From: Azolla caroliniana
Taxonomy: Eukaryota > Polypodiophyta
Direction of reading: 5' to 3'
NCBI GenBank assembly: GCA_043228905.1
Contig: JBHGNT010000018.1
Location: forward strand, 9,920,001-9,984,000
DNA: 64,000 nucleotides
Made by a program: the position numbers and the translations under genes. This document shows, piece by piece, positions 31,524 to 43,187 of the stretch; the stretch's first letter is position 1; each line of letters opens with the position of its first letter. The notes beneath the pieces are model-generated. The model was not told where the DNA came from, made no database searches, and saw only the letters and a program-made list of their open reading frames with translations.

Positions 31524-31930
31524 TGTAAATCTATCCCCATATGTGCTCTTAGAGTGCACATTTTGTGATGGCGCCCCAAATGAGAAGCGGCTAGTGTGCA
31601 ACTCGACCCTATGGGTCGATAAGGTGTGAATCTAGGAAACCATAGATATGTAAGACACAATGGATTTAGAACAGAGCGAAATAGGTAATAGGATTGGCTA
31701 ATCAAGTCAACTGGAATATTTTGTAGTCTTGAAGTTTGTGCCATTGACTTCAAGATAAGTACTATCTAGCACTAGCCTGTATCTAGGGAGTTGGGTCATA
31801 TTAAATGACAAGTCAGTTGACAGAAAAGGAATATCTCCACTACTATCAACTGACATGCACATTTAATGTTACACTCGGACCAAACAAAGAATATAATCCA
31901 CTCTCTGACATAGTGGTGGATTGATCATCA

Positions 31931-32233
31931 TATTGAATACGAGTGTATAATGGCCCTATTCACACGGTCCTTTATGGATAGCCCAAGTTTGGGCTATTTC
32001 TGTAAATAGCATAAAGGGCATTTGCCCTAGGATAGTCACTATATAAAGTGACTTTGTAACGTTTACTTAAGGTTGGTTGTTATCTTGTAACTGTTGCTAT
32101 TGAGAAATATAACGTTTTCTTTGTGCCTATCTCTCTCTCTCTCTTTGTGTATCTTGTTCATTCTCATACACAAGTCCTTCAACATCACATGATGTTGTTT
32201 GTTCTTCCGCACTGATGACCTTGTTCCCCAACA
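31931..32233 (+). repeat. 5' LTR of Copia-3
   Basis: A 303-bp LTR ending TTCCCCAACA, then the primer site TTTGGTATCAGAGTG. The first two bases are TA instead of TG. A TATA box (CTATATAAAGTG) lies near 32040, followed by a CT microsatellite (about 32129-32143). Confidence 0.85.
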
Positions 32234-32882
32234 TTTGGTATCAGAGTGTTGGAGGTTCTTCAACCCACTATCGGCTGTCATCATACACTACAACATTCTG
32301 TTTTTTGTAATTTCTTGAAAAGCAAAGAAGAGAGAAGACAACCAAGAAATTTGCATCTCACCATGTTAAATCATCAATTGGAGTAAGCTAGCCGGTTGTA
32401 CTCTGTTCCTGTGATTGTAACCACTTGAGGCGAGCTCCCTGTGCAACACCCGACCCAATCGTGCTTCATTCGGTTAAACGACATCTGAATAGGTCACCAT
32501 ACGATATTCACTCGTTTGTTGGAACCACCCGCTGCAGATTGGTCTCCTAGCAACAACCAAATTCATGTTTCATTCGGCTGATCGACATTCAGGAGGATCA
32601 GCTGGATCCGTCCCTCTCATCGTTGTAGTCATCCGAAGCAGAATCGACCCAAACGGTATTCAACATACAATTGGAAGCTAACCGGGCTCACTCCGACTCG
32701 GCAACATTCGGGAAAACTAGCTAGTTCTGTCCCTCAAGTTACCGGAGTCACTCTGAGCAAGTTCAGCAACAAGTATCCGAAACCAAACTGACTAGAACGA
32801 TATCGGGTGAGCCGACCGTCTGCACCCCACTAAGGTTCGTAGTCAACTCCGAACCGAGTTTTACCAACCAAAACCGAAGCAG

Positions 32883-33190
32883 ATGGCATCAACATCTGGT
32901 TCATCGGAGATGAGTCTAAGGAGGTTCGACGGTTCGAACTTCAACTTCTGGAAGGAACAAATGCAGGACTATCTCATAGTCAAGGTAGACCCGATTGAGA
33001 ATGAAAATCCTCCATAAGCATACAAGGCAAACGAATGGCTAAAGCTGAACATAATCGTCCGCGCCATGATTCGAAAGCCGGAGCAAGTCCCGGGACAACC
33101 GAATCTGCAACTACTACAAGAAACCGGGACACATCAAAGCCGATTGTCGGGCACTCAAAGCAAAAACCGACAAAGCTCAGAGCAGATCAA
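32883..33190 (+). pseudogene. gag: Copia-3 gag remnant with variant zinc knuckle
   Basis: The ATG at 32883 opens MASTSGSSEMSLRRFDGSNF, then NFWKEQMQDYLIVKV, and hits TAA at 33015. About 200 codons of the Gag core are missing. The sequence WLKLNIIVRAMI is followed within a few dozen codons by the zinc knuckle CNYYKKPGHIKADC (about 33107-33150), where the second Cys is Tyr. The first residues resemble Copia-2 Gag (MASTSG), so the two are related families. Confidence 0.75.
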
Positions 33191-34540
33191 AAGAGTAGTC
33201 GGCATGAGGAGGTCAACTACATTGGCTCTTCAGCCGAAATTATGACGACCAACCCAAACATATTGTCCATAGAGAACCTAGTCGAATCAAAAGTTTTGCT
33301 TACGACTGAGGAATTGAGCACATGGCTCCTGGACTTGGGCGCATCGTATCATGTGACACCTCACCGATCTCAATTTCGGCAATACTTGGATCGGCATTCC
33401 GACTTAGTTCGAGTCGGAAACTCGCAGCACTGTGCTATAATCGGAATCGGCACCATAGAGCTCAACCTTCCGAGCGGCTCTACACTTGTACTACACAACG
33501 TCCGACACGTTCCTGAGCTCTCAAGACCCTTGATCTCAGTCGGACAACTTGACGAAGCCGGCATCCGTGCCTGGTTCTCATCAAGAGGGTGGACACTCCA
33601 CAAAGGGAACCTCCTGCTTGCTCGAGGACCAAAGGTACACTCTTTGTACCCTTTATATGTCACACTCAAAGAGGGGGTGAATTATTTCTGGTTGATATCC
33701 CCGTGTCATCATTATGGCACGGACGACTTGGACACCTCAGCAAGGCCAGCATAACGCACCTATCCAGAGCCAGTTACATCCCCAAACTCTCCTTCTCGGA
33801 TCACCAATTCTGTGAGCATTGCCAGTACGGCAAACAGGTAGCCGCATCACACCCGACATCAGCACCAAGAGAATCGAGTCCCCTCGATTTGGTCCACTCG
33901 AACGTCTGTGGCCCGATGCCACATCAATCTCTCAGCGGTACTTCGTACTTCGTCAGTTTTATTGACAACTCCACTCGGAAGGTGTGGGCTTACCCCATCA
34001 GAACCAAAGATTGGGTGTTCTCGATCTTCTCCGAATAGCTTGCAATGGTTGAAAATCAGACCCGTCGGAAACTGAGATGTCTCCGAACCGACAACGGAGG
34101 AGAATTCAAGTATGAAGAAATCGTCAAATTTTGTCGGGAATGTGGCATTCAACATGAATATACAACACCCTATAGTTTGGAGCAGAACAGAATTGTTGAA
34201 CGCATGAATTGGATGATTCAAGAACGCATAGTATCCATGCTCCAACACTCCGGACTGTCGGATGGCTTTTGGGCGGAGACTCTACTTACGGCAATACACA
34301 TAATAAATATGTCTCCAAGTAGACCTCTAGGACTTAAAATACATCAGGAAACATGGACCGGCAGTAAGCCGAATTATGACAAGCTAAGGATCTTCGGTTG
34401 CGAGGCGTATGCCCTCATACCAAAAGACGATCGCCAGAAACTTGAACCAAGCTCAAGGAAATGCATTTTCCTTGGATATGGACCCGACGGCGAGATCGGA
34501 TACCGACTCTGGGATCCCAAGCACAGACAAATCGTCTGAA
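33191..34540 (+). pseudogene. pol: Copia-3 protease and integrase
   Basis: The protease reads WLLDLGASYHVTPHRSQF (about 33320-33370), with D-L-G replacing the catalytic D-S-G. VLHNVRHVPELSRPLISVG follows. The integrase zinc finger has HGRLGHLSKASITHL and CEHCQYGKQ. Catalytic segments are LDLVHSNVCGPM (first Asp changed to Asn), RTDNGGEFKYEE and LEQNRIVERMN. The core ends with GYRLWDPKHRQIV at 34537, followed by TGA. A frame change lies at about 33690-33720 and there is a TAG at 34036. Confidence 0.85.
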
Positions 34541-36330
34541 GTTCGAACGTCGTGTTCAACGAGTCCGCTATGCATAAAACGGCCGAAAGGCCTATTGAAG
34601 TCCGAAGGGTAATATTCTCTGAAGTGCCAACCCTTCATGAAGGCCCGGCCCACAACACAAAATCGATTTCACGGGTAACCGACACCTCCCGCACTGAATC
34701 CACCGATTCAGCACAGCCGAGTGACTCGGCTTCCGACCATCCGACATCTATACCCGGTGCGACCAATCTAGTCATACCTCGAAGATCCGAGAGACTGTCG
34801 CAACCTCCAGAAAGGTACTCTCCCGGAATTTTCTTTACCGACGCCGGTTAACCGACGCCTTACGAAGAAGCATCGGCATCGGCCGACTCAACCACCTGGC
34901 ATTTGGCGATGGAGTCGGAAATGCACTCCATTCACACCAACAAGACTTCGGAGTTGGTCGAATTACCGAAGAATCGACGTGCTCTTCCATGTAAGTGGGT
35001 CTATCGACTAAAAGAGATGTCCGACTTGACCAACCCAAAGTACAAGGCCAGATTAGTTGCGAAGCGATTTCGACAAGAACATGGCGTCGACTTTGACGAA
35101 ATCTTTTCACCGTGGTGAAAATGACAACCCTTCGTTTCATGCTCGGCGTCATGGCCGGCAACAACTTGGAGCTGATTCAGCTAGATGTAAAAACGACATT
35201 CCTCCATGGTGACCTACAAGAGGAAATCTATATGGAGCAGTCGAAAGGATTTGTGGCATCCGGCCAGGAACATCTAGCCTGCTGACTCAGGAAGAGTTTA
35301 TACGACCTGAAACAGGCACCCCGACAGTAGTACAAGAAGTTCGACGACTTCATCCAGTCGGTCGGCTTCTCCAAGAGCGATGAGGACCACTGTCTCTTCA
35401 CCAAAACAGCTCAAGACGAGTCTCCCGTCATCCTCATCATTTACATAGACGACATGCTACTCTCCGGCTGACATGCCGGAGAGCTCACCGAACTCGTTCG
35501 GAAAGTGTGGCTAAAGTTTGCCATGAAGGACACATACTTGGTATGAAGATTAGTCGGCATCGCGATAAACGACAACTTCTCTTGTCTCAAACCGACTACA
35601 TCGAACGTGTCTTGGAACGCTTCAACATGCACTCGGCCAAATCTACTTCGACCCCGCTCCCCATTAACCTTCGGCTGTCTTAGCAAGACTGCCCGACATC
35701 CAGTCCGGAGGGGGAAGATATGAAGTCGGTACCGTATGCACCGGCAGTCCGCTCCTTTATGTACGCGATGGTCGCGACAGGGCCTGATATTTCTCACGTT
35801 GTAGGAGTCGTCAACAGATTCATGCACAACCCAAGCTGATCGCACTGGAACGCAGTCAAGCATGTGTTCAGATATCTAGCTGGCACAAAAGACCACAACA
35901 TTCTTTTTGGCCCGAACTCAACCTCAAGCGTAGTCGGTTACACCGATTCGGACTTCGCCGGTTGCGTGGACAGTCAGAAATCAACAACCGGATATTGTTT
36001 CAAATTCGGCAATGGAGAAATCTCATGGAAGTCAAAACTTCAGGAGTGCACAACCACCTCAACGATCGAAGCGGAATATGTAGCTGCGTCCGACGTGGCA
36101 AAAGAAGCTTTATGGCTCAGTCGGCTAGCGCACAGGTTTCGACAGGTCGACCTCGACTCGGCTCTAGTTGTCTACAACGACAGTCAGGGTGTTGTTGCTT
36201 TGTGAAAGAATCCGGTTCACCACAATGTCTCCAAGCATATCGACGTTCGATATCACTTCGAGAAAATATCCACAACCGATAATGTCGCAGATGGAATGAC
36301 CAAGTGTCATTCGGCGGATCGTTTCCCATC
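34541..36330 (+). pseudogene. pol: Copia-3 reverse transcriptase and RNase H
   Basis: A Ser/Pro-rich connector (34552-34848) leads to RT: ALPCKWVYRLKEM and [21 protein letters not shown] frameshift at about 35115 precedes FSP-V-KMTTLRFMLG, then QLDVKTTFLHGDLQEEIYME and the active site IIYIDDMLLSG (about 35438-35470). RNase H has VVGYTDSDFAGCVD, TIEAEYVAASDVAKEALWL and YNDSQGVVAL, with a TGA at 36203. At least six stops are seen. The layout and the downstream ACGGGGGAG match Copia-2. Confidence 0.85.
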
Positions 36331-36567
36331 CCTTCAGCACTAGATGGGCGTAACGAAAAATCGGTTCGGTTAAAGTCAGACACACAACACAGGATGGTTT
36401 CAGACAACAGACATCGGTTCTTTGAGGATCGGCTTCAGCTATTCCGACCCGCCGGTTCGGGCATCAGTCTTCTGATCCTGCCAACTCGAACAAAACCGAT
36501 CTGTCCGACAACCTTGTACATACCTGTAACTTTAGTATAACCCATGTATACGCCCATTACGGGGGAG

Positions 36568-36881
36568 TGTCGAATACAAGTGTATAATGGCCGTATTCAC
36601 ACTGTCCTTTATGGACAGCCCAAGTTTGGGCTATTTTTGTAAATAGCATAAAGGGCAGTTGACCTAGGATAGTCACTATGTAAAGTGACTTTTGTAACCT
36701 TTAGTTAAGGTTGGTTGTTATTTTGTGATTGTTGCTATTGAGAAATATAACGTTTTCTTTGTGCCTATCTCTCTCTCTCTCTCTCTCTCTCTTTGTGTAT
36801 CTTGTTCATTCTCATACACAGGTCCTTCAACATCACAGGATGTTGTTTGTTCTTCCGCACTAACGACCTTGTTCCCCAACA
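36568..36881 (+). repeat. 3' LTR of Copia-3
   Basis: A 314-bp LTR starting TGTCGAATACAAG and ending TTCCCCAACA. It is longer than the 5' LTR mainly through an expanded CT microsatellite (about 36769-36792). Confidence 0.9.
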
Positions 36882-37075
36882 CATTAGTCCCCACTAATTT
36901 TGTAGTGAGCTGGTCTAGATCCCATCTAAGCTCCAAGGTGTGAGCGCATGGGTGAACTACCATTGTGAGCTACTCTCATATGTAATAGAAGTTTTGTTTT
37001 CATATATCCATCTCTATAGTGGTTGTAACTCTATATTCCTATCTAATCGATTCTCAATATTTCTAACAAGAGATA

Positions 37076-37763
37076 GAAGTCAAAGAGCGGCTCACGCGCA
37101 TGCTCGAAGAAAGGCCGATTACGACAAGGATTAGTTCCGAGCGATCAAAGCACATCTCGGCCGAGTCCAAAGTTGGACAAAGGGAAGGCGAAAATACTGG
37201 AGTATGAACACGATCACTTCGATGGCAACGAATCGACTCACTCCCTTGATAGTGAGTTCAAGGGCCTTGACATCCGGACAAATGGAGCAATGAAAGCCTT
37301 AGTATCTACAAACGAGAAACTCCACCTATGAAAAGAACCCCGTAAGCCGATTCAGCTACAACGATTATATGGCGTACCATTACGCCTTTATGATGAGGGT
37401 AGCAACAATACGGGAGTGGGAAAACTTTTCCGAAGCCATGAAGGACCCGCGATGGGTCGAAGCAATGAACGAGGAGATGCGGGGACTTTGCAAGAACGAA
37501 ACATGGGATCTCGTTCCCCACTCACCGCACAAGAAGGCGATTGGTTGTAGATGGATCTACAAGGTGAAGTATAACGCCGACGGCTCCATAAACCGCAAAC
37601 AAAGCTCTACTCGTAGCGAATGGATACGCACAAACACATGGAGTCGACTACGAAGAGACATTTGCCCCAGTGGCAAAGATGACGAGTGTGCGGAGCGCAA
37701 TTGCACTCGGAGTGGCGAAAGGGTGGCACCTCCATCAGATGGACGTAAAGAACGTCTTTCTTC
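37076..37763 (+). pseudogene. pol: Copia-A connector and start of RT
   Basis: An open connector frame (37076-37330) is followed by the C1 RT start: YNDYMAYHYAFMMRVATI, ETWDLVPHSPHKKAIGCRW and YKVKYNADGSINR. After a small deletion the frame shifts at about 37595. MAKMTSVRSAIALGVAKGWH and [11 protein letters not shown] end at TCTTC (37759-37763). It continues at 43188 with QGELEEVYMVQPP. Confidence 0.85.
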
Positions 37764-38127
37764 TGTTGGGATTACGGTCCCTCCGGATGGGATGGTCAGA
37801 TGTCCGGGAATCGGGAATGAAGACCCGATTGAGAAGTACCCGGTATCGGAACCGGATGATGAAGACCCGGTTTCGGATCCGGATGATGAAGACCCGGTTT
37901 CGGATCCGGATGATGAAGACCCCGGCTACGGAGCCGGATGACGAATGTACCCGGAGAGAGATCCGGATGCGGGGACATATTTGTGAATATGTTTGCCAAG
38001 GGCCCTCTAGGCTATATTTGTAAATAGCCCGAAAGTCATATGTGTATAAATATGACTTAGGGCAAACAGTTTAGTAGTTGTTGCTCATTTTTCTGTTTTC
38101 CACTTAGAGGGAGCGAAGTGAGAGCAG

Positions 38128-38169
<42 letters not shown>

Positions 38170-38434
38170 GAGGTCGACGCCTCTGTGTAATACCGCCGCC
38201 TGTGGCGAGGACAACGAGCTCAAGGTTGTCGCCTTGCAGCTCGCCATTGTACATTCTCTGCGTATAGTGATAGTTGGAGTCTTGCACTCCCGTGGTTCTT
38301 CCCGTCTAGGGTTTTCCACGCTAAACCCTGTGCATTCGAGTCTCTCTCTGTGTTTGCGATTTACTGCTGCATTGACTCGTGTTTCCTCGGTTGTGGCCGA
38401 GAGGTGAAGGTTTTGAAAGCGTCAATCTCTAACA
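37764..38434 (+). repeat. 5' LTR of Copia-4
   Basis: A 671-bp LTR, TGTTGGGATTACGG...AATCTCTAACA. It contains a 27-bp minisatellite around GATGAAGACCCGGTTTCGG (about 37850-37925), one copy more than the 3' LTR. It also has a TATA box TATAAATA (38045-38052) and a GA microsatellite (about 38130-38163). Confidence 0.95.
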
Positions 38435-38465
38435 ATCTGGTATCAGAGCGACTGCAGTGCAGAAA

Positions 38466-41400
38466 ATGGAAGGCGGCAGCAGCGGGCAGCCGGGGATGAT
38501 GGTGCTGAATGCGCAGAACTACGCCGACTGGAAGATAAAGATGGAGGATCTGCTCATTGTTCGGGACCTGTATGAACCGATCGACAGGTCGGAAATACCC
38601 AAGGGGGTACTTGAGACGGAATGGAGGCTTCTGAACCGGAAAGCCGTTGCAACCATTCGGCAATACGTCGACGTGAGCGTTCTACAACATGTGGCGAACG
38701 ACACCAACGCATATGAGATGTGGCAGAAGCTGTCGGGCCTCTACGAGAGGAAGAATGCGTTGAACCGGACCTCCCTGATGAGGAAGATAGTGAACCTCAA
38801 GTACCGGGACGGCGAGAGTATGGTGGAACACGTAAGCACGTTCATGGGATTCGTGAACCAGCTTGCAGCGATCAAGTTCCCGTTGGAGGATGCAATGCAA
38901 GCCATCATGCTGATGTGTACATTGCCGGAAAGCTGGGAGAACTTGGTGGTGACTCTCAGCACCTCCTGCACCGAAGATAACTTGTCCTTACAAACGGTAA
39001 AGACAAGCATTTTGAACGAAGAAGCGCGTCGGAGAGATAAAGAACCGGCCTCCGATCCGAAGATGCTGCTTACCGAATCGGATCGGGGAAGACAACGGAA
39101 CCAGAGTCCGCAAAGACGGGAGAAGTTGGGGACCCGGTCACAGTCAAGAGGAAGGCCCACATGCTTCCACTGTGGGAAGTCGGGGCACTTCCGAAAGAAT
39201 TGTCGGCATTACCGAAAAGACAACGGAGCCGACGACACCGATTCGAAGAAGTCTTCGGAACGGAACGGTGCTTACCGGGGAGCCACGGACCGGAATGGTT
39301 CGGATCGGCGAGGGCAGGACCGGAAAGGAATGACGACACTCGCGGCAAGTGAAGAGGAGATCATGCTCATCACCGAAGAAGGTGAACTAAACATTGCCGG
39401 CGATGAGACTACCTGGGTGGTCGATTCCGGAGCGTCGTTCCACCTGACCCCGGAAAGAAGATACTTCTCATCCTATACAGCCGGTGAGCATGGCTGCGTT
39501 CGGATGGGAAATGAAGGTACGTGCCGGATTGCCGGCATAGGAGACGTGTGGTTGACAACCTCGACCGGATGCAAAATGTTGCTGAAGGATGTCCGACACG
39601 TTCCGGAGGTTCGATTGAACCTGATTTCGGCCAGGAGGCTAGACGATGAAGGCTACACAGGTAGCATCCGGAACTGCGTAATGAAGTTCAGCAAGGGGAG
39701 CCTAATAGTGGCTCGGGCCCGGAAAGTCAACACACTGTACCTTATGAATGCCTGGTTGTGTCCGGAGGAGTTGAACGTGGCAGCCGACACTGCCGGTGAG
39801 CTGTGGCACAAGAGACTGTGCCACATGAGTGAGAAGGGGATGAAGAGACTTGCAGAAGACAACCTTATTCCAGTGAAGCATGTGCACCTGGAGAAGTGCA
39901 CCGATTGCCTGGCCGGTAAGCAGAACCGAACCTCCTTCCACTCAAGGCCACCGACGAGACGTAGCGCACCATTGGAGTTGGTGCACACTGACGTGTGTCA
40001 AGTAGAAACGAAGTCACATGGCGGAGCCCAGTACTTTGTGACATTCATTGATGACCACAGCCGGAAGCTGTGGACAGCACCGTTGAAGACAAAGGACCAA
40101 GTGTTCTGCGTCTTCAAAGAACTCCACGCGAGAGTGGAAAGGGAATCCGGCAAGAAGCTGAAAGCGATACGAGCGGATAACGGAGGGGAATACCGGGGGC
40201 AATTCGAGGAGTACTGTCGCTCGAAGGGAATCCGGCTCGAGTTTACTGTGCCGAAGACGCCGGAACTGAACGGGTTGGCCGAGAGCATGAACCGGACCAT
40301 AATGGAGAGGGTCCGGAGTATGCTGGCGCATGCGAAATTACCCAAGGGGTTTTGGGCTGAGGCAATGTCGACGGCGACATACGTGATAAACAGATCACCC
40401 TCAGTACCTTTGGACGGAGACACGCCGCAGAGAGTGTGGACCGGTAGGGAAGTATCCTACCGGCATCTGAAGGTGTTCGGGTGTCTCGCATACGTGCATG
40501 TGGCAAAGGACCGGAGAGGAAAGTTAGATCCAAAGACCCGGCCATGCATATTCCTCGGTTACGGCGACGACGAGTTCGGCTACCGAGTATGGGACCCGGT
40601 CGACAAAAAGATATTCTGGAGTCGTGATATCATCTTCATGGAGGACAAGACACTCGCCGACTGGGAGTCGGAGAAGAAGATGAAGAGCTCCAAGTCGACC
40701 GGTGAGGATCAACTCTACGAGGAGCAATCCCGACCGGCAAGGGACCGGTTAGCACTCGAGGATCCGGCCGAAGACGGTGAAGAAACAGAACCGGCCGAGG
40801 AAGATGAAACTGATACCAGAACCGGCCCCGAACCCGAAATGGATTCGGATGAAGAGGAAACGGAGGAGCCGGTTACCGAAGCTCCGGAACGGAGATATCC
40901 TCTAAGAGAGAGAAGGGCCCCCCGGAGATTTCCGGAACCAGAGCACGTGCTGCTAACCAACGAGGGGGAGCCGGAGAGTTTTGAAGAAGCAAAGCTTGAC
41001 ACCCATAGCCGCAGGTGGTTAAGTGCCATGCAGGAGGAGATGGATTCCCTGCATGAGAACCACACATATGAACTTGTGGAGTTGCCGAAAGGAAAGCGGG
41101 CACTTCGAAACAAGTGGGTGTTCAAGCTGAAACCGGGAGATGCCGGAAACCCCCCGAGATACAAAGCCAGGATCGTGGTGAAGGGGTTCCAGCAGAAGAA
41201 GGGCGTCGACTTCGACGAGATATTTGCCCCGGTAGTGAAGATGACCTCCATCCGGACGGTGCTGAGCATAGCGGCAAGCATGGACCTCGAGGTAGAACAG
41301 ATGGACGTGAAGACGGCATTCCTTCACAGTGACCTCAAAGAAGAGATCTACATGCAGCAAGCGGAAGGATTCAAGAAGAAAGGGAAGGAGCACCTGGTAT

Positions 41401-42539
41401 GCCGGTTGAAGAAGAGCCTTTACGGACTGAAGCAGGCTCCCCGGCAATGGTACCGGAAGTTCGACTCTTTCATGACCGACGAAGGGTACCACAAAACGCA
41501 GTCCGATCACTGCGTGTTTGTGAAGAAGTTCGAAGGAGGAGACTTTCTAATACTCCTCCTGTACGTGGACGACATGTTGATCGTCGGACGGGACCAGGGC
41601 AAGATACGGATGCTGAAGAAAGCGCTTCACCAAACCTTCTCAATGAAGGACCTGGGTCCGGCAAGGCAAATACTAGGGATGCACATCATCCGGGACCGGA
41701 AGAAGAAGCAGTTGTGGCTGTCACAGGAGAAGTACGTGACAAAGGTGCTTCACCGGTTCAACATGTCGGAAGCAAGACCGGTCGGGTCAACCCTCCCGGC
41801 AAACTGCAAGCTGTCCAGCAAGCAAAGCCCCAAGACAAAGGCTGAGAAGGAGGACATGATGAAAGTACCATATGCCTCTGCCGTTGGAAGCTTGATGTAC
41901 GCAATGGTGTGTACAAGACCGGACATAGGATATGCAGTCGGAGTGGTGAGCCGGTACATGAGCAATCCCGGCAAAGAGCACTGGAACGCGGCCAAGTGGA
42001 TACTCTGATACCTGAAGGGCACGGCAAACGTGTGCCTCCGATTCGGCTCCGGTAAGCCCGAACTCGACGGCTTTACCGATTCGGATATGTCGGCTGATGC
42101 AGATACCAGCCGGTCCACATCAGGGTATGTGATGACGTATGCAGGGGGAGCTGTTTCGTGGCAGTCGAGGCTGCAGAAGACGGTTGCGTTGTCAACCACG
42201 GAGGCGGAGTACATGGCGGCTGTTGAAGCTGGCAAGGAAATAATATGGATGAAGGACTTCATTAGAGAGCTCGGTATCTGGCAGGAGGAGTACCGACTCT
42301 ACTGCGACAGTCAGAGTGCCATCCACCTTGCGAAGAATGCGGCCTATCACTCCCGGACGAAGCACATCCAGCGAAGATATCACTGGATCCGGGAAAGGAT
42401 AGAAGACCAGGAGTTCGTGCTGACGAAGATCCACACGGACGAGAACGGGTCAGATATGCTGACCAAAGTGCTCACACCCGACAAGCTGGAAGCGTGCCGG
42501 AAGAGGGTCGGACTGGAAAGACATCCCATGCTGAAGTGA
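38466..42539 (+). CDS. gag-pol: Copia-4 Gag-Pol polyprotein, one in-frame TGA
   Basis: A single frame of about 1357 codons encodes all functions for retrotransposition. Gag opens MEGGSSGQPGMMVLNAQNYA, has LMCTLPESWENLVVTL, and a zinc knuckle CFHCGKSGHFRKNC (residues about 235-248). The protease reads WVVDSGASFHLTP. The integrase has an HHCC finger (HKRLCHMS...CTDCLAGK) and D, D, E in LVHTDVCQVE, RADNGGEYRG and ELNGLAESMN. An acidic linker follows, then RT with MDVKTAFLHSDLKEEIY and LLYVDDMLIVG, and RNase H with DGFTDSDMSADAD, STTEAEYM and YCDSQSAIHL. The only break is TGA at 42006-42008, early in RNase H, where related elements have R (CGA) in ILRYLKGT. ATG 38466 is preferred to an upstream GTG. 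Confidence 0.95.
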
Positions 42540-42549
42540 AGGGGGAGTT

Positions 42550-42891
42550 TGTTGGGATTACGGTCCCTCCGGATGGGATGGTCAGATGTCCGGGAATCGG
42601 GAATGAAGACCCGATTGAGACGTACCCGGTATCGGAACCGGATGATGAAGACCCGGTTTCGGATCCGGATGATGAAGACCCCGGCTACGGAGCCGGATGA
42701 CGAATGTACCCGGAGAGAGATCCGGATGCGGGGACATATTTGTGAATATGTTTGCCAAGGGCCCTCTAGGCTATATTTGTAAATAGCCCGAAAGTCATAT
42801 GTGTATAAATATGACTTAGGGCAAACAGTTTAGTAGTTGTTGCTCATTTTTCTGTTTTCCACTTAGAGGGAGCGAAGTGAGAGCAGCCGAA

Positions 42892-42922
<31 letters not shown>

Positions 42923-43187
42923 GAGGTCGACGCCTCTGTGTAATACCGCCGCCTGTGGCGAGGACAGCGAGCTCAAGGTCGTCGCCTTGCAGCTCGCCAT
43001 TGTACATTCTCTGCGTATAGTGATAGTTGGAGTCTTGCACTCCCGTGGTTCTTCCCGTCTAGGGTTTTCCACGCTAAACCCTGTGCATTCGAGTCTCTCT
43101 CTGTGTTTGCGATTTACTGCTGCATTGACTCGTGTTTCCTCGGTTGTGGCCGAGAGGTGAAGGTTTTGAAAGCATCAATCTCTAACA
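42550..43187 (+). repeat. 3' LTR of Copia-4
   Basis: A 638-bp partner of 37764-38434 with one fewer 27-bp unit and a shorter GA run. It is followed by the target duplication TCTTC. Confidence 0.95.

Larger units (their letters stand above)
31931..36881 (+). mobile_element. Copia-3, full-length Copia with gutted gag
   Basis: LTRs 31931-32233 and 36568-36881, a primer site, a polypurine tract ACGGGGGAG, and near-duplicate flanks CATCA (31926-31930) and CATTA (36882-36886). Most of gag is deleted. Pol is present but broken. Confidence 0.9.
31524..37075 (+). mobile_element. Unclassified insertion (solo-LTR-like) in Copia-A, carrying Copia-3
   Basis: GAAGT at 31519-31523 and 37076-37080 flank this block. 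Joining the two sides keeps the Copia-A frame open. Without Copia-3 the insert is only about 600 bp, begins TGTAAATC and ends CTAACAAGAGATA, and has no coding sequence. A solo LTR is the simplest reading, but CA lies seven bases short of the duplication, so the class is uncertain. Confidence 0.55.
37764..43187 (+). mobile_element. Copia-4, young nearly intact Copia retrotransposon
   Basis: A 5.4-kb element with LTRs 37764-38434 and 42550-43187, perfect target duplication TCTTC (37759-37763 and 43188-43192), primer site TGGTATCAGAGCG (38438), one long gag-pol frame and polypurine tract GAAGGGGGAGTT (42538). The LTRs differ by about five substitutions plus repeat-number changes. Confidence 0.97.

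Noticed and set aside
38057-38319. ORFs with SLSLSLSL runs in the Copia-4 LTR
   Set aside because: They arise from the GA microsatellite and recur in the 3' LTR (42816-43072).
38457-38465. GTG start for the Copia-4 polyprotein
   Set aside because: ATG at 38466 in the same frame is three codons downstream and is the natural start in a plant element.
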